64,000 bases of DNA from Volvariella volvacea V23 (lineage: Eukaryota > Basidiomycota > Agaricomycetes > Agaricales > Pluteaceae), in the NCBI GenBank assembly GCA_000349905.1, contig KB722736.1:3112754-3176753 (forward strand), written 5' to 3'. Every line of letters begins with the position of its first letter. The stretch's first letter is position 1. Of the stretch, positions 10,780 through 24,885 are shown one piece after another. The notes below the pieces were generated by a model that saw only the letters and a program-made list of their open reading frames with translations, was not told where the DNA came from and ran no database searches. Made by a program: the position numbers and the translations under genes.

Positions 10780-13527
10780 ATGGAACCTACCCATCCCCTC
10801 AAGTCATTGCTTCATCACCAGCTAGCCTCAGATTCAGCTGCTGTAGCACACCTGCCTTATGTTCTGTCTTCTCTTAACGCGACGTGCTTCACACCTTCAA
10901 GTCATCTCATTAAGTGGACGACCAGAATTACATCCTTAATCCAGGCAAAAGAAGCAGCAGCTCGTTGGGCTGGGATCTGTCTTGCCCACAGGAGTGCGGT
11001 GCTATCCCGCGATATTCTAATCGAAAACGCGTCAAGTTGGCTCAGCATTGCACTACCACTGCTCTCAGTCCGTATATCTGCTCAACACGCTGTACACAGT
11101 TCCTTATGCGATGAATAAAGAGAGATGAACCTGTACCAACACTGAAGGCAGCCCTACGGCTGTTGAGAACGATCTTCACTTCCGTCACGGATTTGTTGGA
11201 ATTTCAGCGTCAAGTGGCCATTCCTAATGTGCCTAAGTTCACTGCCACTTTGCTTAGTCTTGGCGAAAAGTCCAATGAGCATGAGCTCCTGGTAGGCGGA
11301 CCCATTTATCCGTAGTAGATTATCCGTAGTAGACTGACGATCAAATTTCTGTGAAGATCCTGGTCATGGAAACTCTAAGGCAGATAATAACACATTACCC
11401 AACATTGCACCGGCCATCCCACCCAACACTGTCAGCTTTCACATTCCGTTTTTTGAATGGGGCTACGCCGCACCCCGTTTCCCTATCAATCCAACAGTCG
11501 GCTTCTCGACTTTATGCGTCTCTGCATCTCACAGGAGGGAAAGCTGGAAGTGCTGCTGCTTGGAGGAAGTCCCTTGATGAAACATTGGCATTGGCATGGA
11601 CATCATTACTTGCGCTGAGGACCAGCTTCCCAATTGATGGTGAGTAAGTTGAAGTTTTCCCACCACACCAGATTGACTCGTGGATACAGGCCGTCCTGAT
11701 CAACACAGTGGCCCTATACCCCTTGAAGAAGGGCTGATCTCAGTGCCACTCAACTATGAGAGACTCAAGAGTTGCATAATCGTTGTTGGGGATCTATTGC
11801 AGTAAGGTCCGTTGTTCAAACCCATGAGTCTATTCTCAATCAGTTTAGCACATCTACCCACCGCCCTGTTCAAGTCCCACTTGGCGCGTTGGTGAAACTT
11901 GCTATCTCCATGCTGGTTTGTGACACCGACAGTAAGGTAATGCCCCTCATCTACACTATGTTACGGTCGCTTATGCCTCACAGATTGATGCTTGGTTCGA
12001 ACCCACCATCCGTGCGCTCGAAGTCTCACTGGTACCCAAGATATGGGATCTAGCTAGTGACTTGATCAGTCAGCTCGTTAAATGGTACATTCTTCTCAGC
12101 ACGCGATGCGACATTGCTAACCTTATTTTAGCGTTCAGCAGCTCCTTGCACCTTACATTGCACGTTTAGTGACTTGCATAACTGTTCGCCTCGAACAAAA
12201 TCCATTGCTGTATGCTACGCTCCGTGAACAGCACAATCATTTACTGACTTACTGTAGCTCTCAGCAGATTCACCTTCTATCTGCTTTAAAAAACCTTCTG
12301 CAATCCTGCCCCAACTTTTCTTCCCAAACAATCCCCACTCGCTTGGTGAAAGCACTTCTGCCCACGTGCAAATCCATCCTTTCCTCTGCGAGCACTCAAT
12401 ACCTAAACGAAAGCTCCACTCTATCATCGAAGAAGAGTGGCAAAAAGCGCGCCAGGAATTATGAAGGAGCTGAAGTATTCATACCGTCGAAGAGCACTGG
12501 ATTCGCCACGCATGAACATTGCAAGTTATTTTTGCTCACATTTGATGGTACGACTTCATCACTCGTTAGTGTCATGCATAAATTGACGCGTCCACCTTCA
12601 GTCATTGAATTGCTAATAACAGGTCCTTTTGTGGCGCCCCACGTGCAGTCCCTGACTTCACGGATACTTCTTGGTATATTACTTACACTCCCACAACTCC
12701 CGCCAGCAGCCATCTCAGTTGACCCTTCGATGCACACGGGAATCCTCAAGGCAGTACGAAGCATATGTCTTAAACTTGGGTCTGGAACTACGAATGTCAT
12801 GAGTAGAAGTCTCTCCCTCGTCGCACAGGCCTCTTTACCAGAGTCTGATCCAGTAAGGTTATTCCTGTGGCCCCGCATTAAATACTGATTCCTCATTCTT
12901 TAGGACGTTCACAACTTCTTAGAGCTGTTGCTGCATCCACGCGTGCCACCATTGATCCGTTCCATGCCGTATCTAGAGTCACTTGCACTTTTCCCCTCGG
13001 AAGAATCTCAGGACGAGACTGAACTTCGCCATTCTCTTGGATTGAGCATTGTTAGCGAACCCCCAAGTGCAAACCAAACTCATACCCAAGCTTACCCCCA
13101 GCAAGCACCACAACCGTTCTTAACATCTCAACCAGCTTCGAGTGGTTCATCTGAACTGCGCGAATCAATATCTGCACCAGTCCCTTCTGTCACCTGGCCG
13201 GTGGAGCGCACGGGGCTTGTCAAGTCAGCATCAGAACGCTTTGATTTACCTCCTACACAGCCCTTGTCCCAACCGCAACGACGCCTTCCACCTTCTCTCG
13301 CTAGTCTAACTAGGGATGACCCGATGAATGTGTCCCACCCCAACCTTGCTGCTAGTTCTAGGGATTCCAAGAATAACCTAATGGATATTTCCCAGTCAAG
13401 TACTGACTCCACTAGGTCTTTAAAATCTAAAGAAGATTTAATGGACGTATCTTTATTGAGCATACCTATGTCTATCGAGGAAGAGGAAGAGATGCCGACG
13501 ATTGATATGGACTCAGATTTGGAGTAG
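10780..13527 (+). CDS. RIX1: Pre-rRNA-processing protein Rix1 (PELP1-like)
   Basis: Rix1 with Ipi1 and Ipi3 forms the complex that, together with Rea1, matures the 60S pre-ribosome and processes ITS2 in the nucleus. Eight exons (10780-11067, 11121-11291, 11357-11639, 11690-11801, 11849-11936, 11984-12084, 12132-12852, 12904-13527) give 795 aa. The N-terminal helical-repeat half holds the family regions AARWAGICLAHRS, PNVPKFTATLLSL and RPVQVPLGALVKLA. A basic stretch KKSGKKRAR is a likely nuclear signal. The last 200 residues are Ser/Pro/Gln-rich and end in a run of acidic residues (IEEEEEMPTIDMDSDLE), as in PELP1-type tails. An upstream in-frame ATG at 10648 would overlap the Sec10 coding start, so I chose 10780. 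Confidence 0.85.
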
Positions 13528-13655
13528 AATACGGATCAATTGGTAACTGAATGCTTTATTCATAAATAATCCTTTTCTGTAATGTGACAATCACAGGAAG
13601 GCGTACATCATGACATAGAGTGACATATACACGCAGGCATAATGAAATTTGCACG

Positions 13656-16600
13656 TTAGTCATGAACACGACTGGCTGGTCTACCAGAAACCGAACCATC
13701 CACAAAGATCTTGCTCAGTGGGCGGCCTAGCCTTGGTCTTCTTCGCCCATCCCTCATACTACGGATGGCTTGATCGAGGTCACCACGCCCCACCGATAAA
13801 CCACCAACATAGCCGTGCGACCTTTGTGTGTTCTGATTGCCCTTGACGGTCTGTGGACTTGGTGAGTAAAATATAATAGGGACCGTGGCAGGGCTTACAG
13901 ATTCAGAGCTCGGGTCAGGCTCCGGTTCCTTGATACTCGGTATTGAAGGCGGCTTTCTTGGTGGCATGGGCTGGTTATCGTGCACCTCCAACGCAGCTTT
14001 CTGTCCCAATGTGTAAGCATGGAGAAACAAAGGTAGTTGTAAAAGCTTGCCTGTAAAAGAGACGAAAATGATGCCACAAGACCAAAGAAGTCTTCCGGCT
14101 TGCGTACGTCCGGCGAGTCCACGTCCTCGCCAAAGTAGGTCATTATGGAACGCAACTCCGTTTCGACAGATGAGCCCATGTTCTTGAGCGCGTCAACACT
14201 AGGCTTCACTTGCTCAAGGAAAGGCTGAGAAATTTCATGAGTTAGGGGTTGAAGTGGAAAGGCAAAAAGAAGCGGACCTGCATCACGCGAAGGAAACCAT
14301 CAGCCGGGGTCACGGACTTCAACTTTCTTAGCTCCTTGAGCTCTGATTCCACTTGGCTCACCCCCGTTACCAGACCGCTCACTGATTGTAAAAGGGTTTG
14401 CACAGAGACTGATGGAAAAGTAAATATAATTCTAGTAACACGGGAGACGGAAGAGTACCTCGAGCGGCAGGTTCCAGGTTCGGCATTTCTTCAATGAAAG
14501 TGATCAGTAAGGGATCTGATCTCAGAACGACGCGTGCGAGATAATGCAATAAAGTAGGGCACTCAGAGCCAGCTTTTGCTGTCTTTGTTTCTTTGAGCTA
14601 AGGCAGAGCAGAGGTTAAGATAGGGTCCGGAACCAAAAGACATAAGGAGGGTAACCTTGATAAGCGTATCTAATTGGAAGCCCTTTGCATTGCCCCGGAA
14701 AGTTGACCCGTTAAGGGCATTGCCAATCATGAGTACAGCCTATGTGATAGCATCAAATATCTGTATTCAGCCATTCAAATGACGTCTTACCTGAAGGACC
14801 TTCTTGAACTTCTGTGAAGACTGAAGTTCTTTGGAGGCATTGCGGAGGATGTTTAACTCTGGTCGAATTTCTTCAATTTCGAGTTCCAGCTTTCGTCTAT
14901 AAACCATACACTCCAGGCGTTGAGATAGGCGGGGAATGGTCATAATCTGGGTGCTGAGTCAGGATGGTGTACAGCAGCTCTAACAATGACCTAACCTGGC
15001 CGAAGTATTGGTCGGCTTTGGCAAGCTTCTCCACGTCCCCAAAATCTTTAATGCGATTTATCTTGGATATATTAGTTAATGAGAAAAATGGTAGAGGTAA
15101 GACTAGAAAATACCTCTTCTGGAGTCGGGAGTTGTTTGCTGATCGCCTTGAGGTCATCAACAGATAACTTGTCGTCTTCAAGTTCCAGTATGGCCTGGCG
15201 AATATCCGGAAGGGCTAATTTCATGCGGGAGAGCATGATGGCAATATTGTTGGCTCGGGTAATATCTAGCAATGTTGTGACATTCTGCTTCTTTGTTGGG
15301 CTCTTGACGATTTGGGATGGGGATGGGGATGTGGGCACATCTTCAATAGAGAAGGTCGCTTCTAAGTCATCCATATTAAACTGGGTATCCCATGAAATGT
15401 CATTCCATATTGTTGACCCAACCAGGTCATTGTTCAATTTATTCCAGAAAAATGGACGCAGTTTCTTCGTTGGACGTAAGGCCTTAGGTCGCGATGCCGG
15501 TACAAATGTAAGTGGNNNNNNNNNNNNNNNNNNNNNNNNNNNNNNNNNNNNNNNNNNNNNNNNNNNNNNNNNNNNNNNNNNNNNNNNNNNNNNNNNNNNN
15601 NNNNNNNNNNNNNNNCGATGGTGGGGGTGGTGGGGGTGGTGGGCGCATAGGGACCAATGATGACAAGGGATTGGCATGATCTACTCTGGGTGGGACAGGA
15701 AGAGTGGTTGTTCGTTTAGGTTTAGGCGGTGGTGGAGGTGGTGGAGAACGAGCTTTGAATTCTTGTTCAGTCATCGGTTTCGCCGATAATTCAGCCTTTA
15801 ACTGAGATATTTCTGTGCGCAAAGCATCAATTTGATGCTCTTTCTGCGTAAGACTTTCGATTGCGCGGCTGGCAATAATTTCTGCATCCATCTCCGCTTC
15901 CCGAGTTTCCTCCCGAGTCTCCTCCCTTGCAAGAAAGCGTGTGTATACAGATTCAAGGGCGCGCTTCAGGTAGACTATTTCTTTATCTTTACTGCCAAGC
16001 GCCGCCTCAAGCTCGCCATTCTGTATAAGACAATCAGCGTTTTGCTTAGCTTGTATAGGTAACGTAACTGACCTTTGTCTTAAACTTTGCAATCTCATCC
16101 ATCAAGGCATTCCACTTGATTCGATCGCGCTCCCGTTTAGCCTTGTCGTCCTTTCACGAATCGTGAGTTGTTGTCCACCAGGGCTTGCAAATAAATCAAC
16201 CTACAACTTCACGCCCCTCGAGCGGATTCTGCGATTTCAGTCTATCCAGTTCACTTTGGAGCTGGAGAACTTGTTTCTCTTTTTGAACCAATCTTTGCAC
16301 CAGCCCATGGAAATTTTGCTGGGTATGTGTTAGATTTGCCTATGTGTGACCACGCACAAAATAGTCACCTCATGACCGGCCTTTGCAGATGGTTTGGCGT
16401 TTGGAAGGGAAACATTCAGAGGTAGGGACTTCAATGTATTAATCTCCGCTATTTGGTCGCTCAACTGACTCTTGAGTTTGGCCCTCTTGAATCCTTGTGA
16501 GTATGCAGCCATCAAGTAAGGATACTCATACCTCATCACTGAGCTCATCAACTTTGTTTCTCAGAGTCTCGAGCTCTTGTTCGACGAGGGCATCACTCTC

Positions 16601-19600
16601 AGATGCCGCCTTTACTTCTAGTTCCTGGCCTGTGATATGTTGTACAGATGATGCGAATCGCTTGATGAAAATATGCCAACTATCATCACTGAGCACAGCG
16701 TCAATGCAAAATTTTACGATTTTGCCAATAGCATAAGGAGATACCCACAAATCATTGAGCATTGCCGCCTGCTCAACAAAACGATCCATGATAGTGAACA
16801 AATCGGCCTTCAATTGCCTAGAGGTGTGTGTAAGCAACAGGATGCAACAAATGCAGAGTACCATACATATTTATGTCTCGCTGCAAAATTTGAGCATAGT
16901 GGTTCAGGATTTCCACCATCACCGGATATAATTCCCCATGTTGCTTAGCAAGGATAATTAAGTCCAGCAAAGCAGCTTCTGAGTCTGATTGTAATCGCTC
17001 ATGCCCCTGTACTAGCTCTTTTGCCCTGTTCCGCATGTCCTCTTCGTCCTCGAATTTCTCTTCTGTATATACATCCAATTGTGTTAACAGCGGATCAGGA
17101 GGTTTGATATATCTGAGGGCCTGTGATCGGAGAAGAATATCAGGCAAACGGGGATCGCCATACATAGATAGTTACTCACCACTATAGCTTCATTCAAGCC
17201 TCTTCTGCCAAACTCTTCACGGAGAATGATTCGGTCTTCCAGGGACTCTGGGCAATTTGTTATGGCGTTGACCAAGGCCATTGCTGAGGTCCGTGCTTCC
17301 CATACTCCGTCCTCAGCGGGCACGTCTATCGGACTATTTACATCGCTATCGAGCTCTGGAAGGCGAAGAGAGTTGACCAGAGTCTCAAATCTGAAAGCTT
17401 CATCGTAGGCTATGCGAAAGTCTGACATAGCAGCCAAGACGGCCTTATGTCCATCATCGAGTGACAATATACATAGGGCCGCAAGTATTTCTGAAGCTAA
17501 AGCCCGCAGCTTCGGTGACGATGAATAGAGAGAATAGGCTATATGTGTGACAATAAGCGGCGATGAGAGCACGTCTTTAAATCCCGGCTACAGGATACGG
17601 TTCAGTAGAATTAGTAATAATTGCGCATTCGCGTACCTCGGTGTTGAGAAGTGCCCTAAAGCATTTGACTACTTCGAAGAGTACAGTGTTCTCTACCTCA
17701 CTCAATTCTCGATGCTTTCCGCCTTTCCCCACCAGTGTCGAGAGCAGAGACCCTAGGATATCAATCCCCTTCTCTGTGTGGATGAAGTCTTCTATCCAGA
17801 TCAACTTCGCGGTTGACAGATGTACTCGTAACGAGATGAGGTGCTTGACCAGCTTAATATCTGCAGACTTGTTACCCCGCAAGACGTCAGCGTACCACTT
17901 GGGGTTCTTCTCCGCTTCTTTCTTATCATCACCACCGGATGAATACCACCAACTCGCCCATAATCCTCCTGTATACTGAGGTCTAACCGGTTGCAGATCC
18001 TCTGCTACCTTTTCGATCTGGGACTTCCCTTTGCCCTTGGTTCCACTGTCAAACTCGCCGCTGGAACGGTCAGACTCCCCGGAAACGACGGGTGGTGCGG
18101 CCGTGCTAGAGCCCCAGCCCCCAAGTGAAAACCGACGCATAATCCCCGCATCGCCAGTCAATTGTGGCACAAGACGAGGGAGGAGTGAGGCTGCAGATGC
18201 CGGACTATAGGAGGCAGCGTGGGCAGCATGATTGATGTGGTTAGACTTAGGGGGCGACCGGGATACCCCCGCGCGAAACTCGCGATTCTGCTTGAGAATC
18301 AACCTCTTCTGAGAAGTGGGCAACTGATACATCGTGGCTCGCTTGTCATTCTTTAGTCCAAGTTCGTTCTGGGGTGCTTGGGTCAATCTTGGTACGTACC
18401 ACAACATTAGATGCTTACCAGCATAGCCTCAAATTCTGCATGATCTTCTTCATCCAGCTGATCTTCTGCAACTCCGTCTTGGGGCTTTGACTGTCTACTG
18501 ACAATGGTTTGCTCAATCGGAATAGGCTCGCTAACACTTTTTCTGAAGTCCGATACGGATATCATACTCGTTCTGGCTGATGGCGGAGTTGATGGCGTCG
18601 ACTTCAGCCAGCCTTCGAACATACTCGAGAGGCGGGCCTGGGATAATGAACTCCGCCAGTCTTGTGATGGTGTGGGTGACGTGGGTGGGGACGGTAGATG
18701 CGTGGTAGGAACTGAAGGAGCTGCAGTGGCCGCCCCATTATTGGGCTTTAGTTTGGCTGTGCCCTCGCCGTCACTGCCACCCTCACTACCTTCATCGCCC
18801 TCCGACAATGCCGCAAGACGTCTCAGTGTTGATTGAGACGGCTTTATTACGGACACCGTGGAGGATGCGCTTCTGGAACTGGAACGACGATACCACTCAT
18901 CTGGTACACAAAATCGAAAGTTGCGCTTTGCCCTCGAGGACAGCGGATTCGGTGTAAAAGGTGTTTGCAATAAGTTATGCACAACGGCGGTACCAGGTAA
19001 TCTAGAACTCCCTGTAGTATGACACTCAGAATACAACTTTGTGCGATGTATTCTTATTTACTCACTTTCTGTGTTTTTGTCGAACCATACCTCTTCGAAA
19101 GCATAATCCAGATTCCCTCCACCTGGTACAGGTAAGTTCTTTGTTAATCCAAGCTCTTCAATAACCATATCAAGAAGGTCATTAATGGTCATGACTTTCG
19201 AAATGAAGCATTTGTATTCATAGCCGTCGTGAATTTCAGGTACGCGCAGGAAAGTGAAAGTAATCGTCAGCATAGGATGCAAGGAAACCAAGCGAAGTGC
19301 AGGAGCATGCAAATGAGTCGTGAGAGGAAATGACGAGAAATGTCGGTGAGATTGTTGCTGGGGCGTTGCATTGACTATGGGAGCTACCGCCTCTTTCGGT
19401 TTCAGAGTTCCTGTAATAGATTAAGAGGAATGCCTTGCCTTGCGAGTACGTTCTTCACTTACCATCTCCTAAGTCCTCTAGATCTCGCTCTTCCCAGGGT
19501 CGACCACTAGGCTCCACACGGACTTTCTGTAAGGCCCAGCCGCGATCGGCCAGTCCACTTAAAGCTTCGTGTCTAACCTCTGACCTGACCACTAACGCAT

Positions 19601-19694
19601 TGATGACATCCTCAGCTGTTGCGTTTGCGCTAACTTCCGCAAAGTGTAGTCCTCCCGTTGTAAGAACAACCGGCACAATCAATTGGTTTGCCAT
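13656..19694 (-). CDS. Diaphanous-type formin (RA-like N terminus, GBD/FH3, FH1, FH2, DAD-like tail)
   Basis: Formins nucleate and elongate unbranched actin filaments downstream of Rho GTPases, here probably for hyphal-tip cables and septal rings. Start is the ATG at 19694. In order: a Ras-association-like N terminus (about 19060-19694, with TINDLLDMVIEELGL); a Ser/Pro linker; the GTPase-binding start (about 18310-18420, LGLKNDKRATMYQLP); an FH3 armadillo region (about 16600-17950, NPKWYADVLRGNKSADIKL, VHLSTAKLIWIEDF); a coiled coil (about 15760-16560); a proline-rich FH1 interrupted by 100 N; FH2 (about 14050-15500, RPFFWNKLNNDL, TTLLDITRANNIAIMLSR); and a C-terminal DAD-like segment (GDLDQAIRSMRDG followed by RRRPRLGRP, near 13690-13780). 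Many introns. Full length cannot be counted because of the gap. Confidence 0.9.
15516..15615. other. Assembly gap of 100 N inside the formin FH1 region
   Basis: The run is exactly 100 N, a common placeholder for a gap of unknown size. It is flanked on both sides by coding sequence for proline runs (for example CCACC-type codons read on the minus strand just right of it at 15616-15640 and again near 15725-15745). The true sequence is probably more polyproline FH1 repeat, which is hard to assemble. The frame across the gap cannot be verified. Confidence 0.97.
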
Positions 19695-20083
19695 AACTGC
19701 TAGAAGGTGGTGCTGCAACTGTCTGAATAGACCAGTTGCTTCGGCGGGCTACGGCACGGAATAGGGGGATAACGAGGGGAGATAAGATGGTATGACTACT
19801 TTACGGAGGGCGATGTTGATGGCGTAGCTAACACCCACTTCGCAGTAGTCTTCAGCACGGCACTCCGTAGTCAGTTATAGCAGGAGGAGGCCGTAGTTCG
19901 GTGGATTTGGTTACAGTGCAGAGCCGGTCCGCGGCCACTTTAGAGAGGATTAGGTAATGGTATGACACTTTCAAGCTGACAGCGTATCAGTGGCTCTGCA
20001 ACAGAATTTCCACTACATAAATCCCTCCCATGGCAAAACGACTTTACAATACCGCATCAAGACTAGATACAAGACAAAATATG
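19695..20083. other. Intergenic region upstream of the formin
   Basis: These 389 bases lie between the formin start and the MCM6 stop, both on the minus strand, so they hold the formin promoter and leader and little else. I see no TATA box, repeat or RNA gene. Confidence 0.4.
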
Positions 20084-23361
<3,278 letters not shown>

Positions 23362-23544
23362 TGATGCGCTGATTTAAAGACCGTAATTTACGCCTTCAAA
23401 TGCTCCTTCAGGGTGGGCTTTCTCGTGTTGCATTATTTCTGTGTCATGTGATCTACATTGTCGTCCCGGGCCGCCCTGTGCTCAGGGGACCAGTTAGAGG
23501 GATCCTCACGGGCCAAATCCTGCCCATCCAGCCACCCACCCGTC

Positions 23545-24696
23545 ATGACCCCCCCAGATCTCGAGCCATTGGACCCTGCCTATGTAGCCGATGTCCTTTC
23601 ACGTCCCCCGTTCGTCACCATTGCCGGCGTCATCAACGTACGAGATCTTGGCACATACCCTTCTATAACACATCCAGGCAAAGTCACCCGACCCAAGCTA
23701 CTGTTTCGCTCAGCTGAGTTATCCGCTATAACAGAGGAAGGTTATTGTTCACTGCTCTCGACCCTTTCTTGTGTGCTCATATACACCCTCATAGGGAAGA
23801 ATCAACTGCGTAGTTTGGGCATCAAGCGTGTATTTGATCTACGGTCAGACACTGAAATCCAGAAGTACAACTCCCCACTGCCCCAAATTGAGGGAGTCGA
23901 GGTCACTCATGTTCCGGTTTTCAAGAAGGAGGATTACAGTCCTGAGATGATGGCCAAGTAAGTACGTGCTATCCACCCATCACCTATTGAACAACCTCTT
24001 ACCATTCAGTTAACGTCCTTCGCCAGGCGTTATCAGTTATATGCCAGTGGTAAGACCGAGGTTAGCTTGAATTGAACCAATCCTACCCTTCAAGCTGGTC
24101 GCTTAGCTCCCCTTAGGCTTTCATGGAATTGTACTCCCAAATTCTTGACCACGCTGGGAAGGCATTTGGCATTGCCTTCCGTCATATGCGCGATAAACCA
24201 GACGAGGGCATAATATTTCACTGTACAGCGGGTAAGGATCGTACTGGGATCCTGGCCGCTCTATTCCTCAAGGTAAGCTTGACGTTTATAGTCCCGTCTT
24301 GTGGAGACTCGTTGATTCCTCTTTGCCCCGCACTCTCCCCGAATCAGCTTGCAGGAGTGGCAGATGATGTGATTGCAAATGACTATGCCCTCAGTCGGGT
24401 TGGGCGCGAGCCCGCACGTGAAATGATCATCAGCCGGCTATCAAAAGAGCCATTATTCGCAAGTAATAACGAAGCAGCTCTTATTATGTTCACCTGCCGG
24501 TGGGTATTTATTCGGTTGCTCACCAATTGACATGCCAACATTTTGCAGTCATGAGACTATGACAGCTTTCCTTCAGTTGTTAGATTCTAAATATGGCGGC
24601 GTAGATATCTATCTCAAGCAATACTTGAACCTCACGGACAGTGATATTTCTACCATCCGGAATAATATTCTTACCAGTAACAATTCACATCCCTAA
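23545..24696 (+). CDS. Protein tyrosine phosphatase family (Y_phosphatase3 type)
   Basis: Six exons (23545-23740, 23795-23957, 24027-24060, 24117-24272, 24348-24499, 24549-24696) give 282 aa. The catalytic P-loop is HCTAGKDRTG, i.e. Cys-x5-Arg with the HC..GKDR variant found in the bacterial/fungal tyrosine and lipid phosphatase group. An N-terminal INVRDLGTYP, a central LFRSAEL and FDLRSDTEI are the other hallmark segments of this family. The C-terminal helical part (MTAFLQLLDSKYGGVDIYL) also fits. No signal peptide or membrane segment is present, so it is probably cytosolic. The substrate (phosphotyrosine, phosphoserine or phosphoinositide) cannot be told from sequence. Confidence 0.88.
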
Positions 24697-24885
24697 ATCG
24701 ATCGTGTTCTAGTCGTTGTTTCCTGCCGTTAATGCTGTTGATGTATTCTAGATTAAACTGTGCTATCAACTATAGCACCTATTGCGGGATAAATACAAGA
24801 AAAATACATGATTCGTGACGTCAATGACATGAGTAATGCAGACATGTTCCTCGTAAAGCTTGTATGAAGAGTTGTATATGAATCG

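Noticed and set aside
20044..20083. Extended frame past the MCM6 stop on the minus strand
   Set aside because: It belongs to an alternative frame of the last intron and exon; the spliced frame that keeps the MCM6 C terminus stops at 20084.
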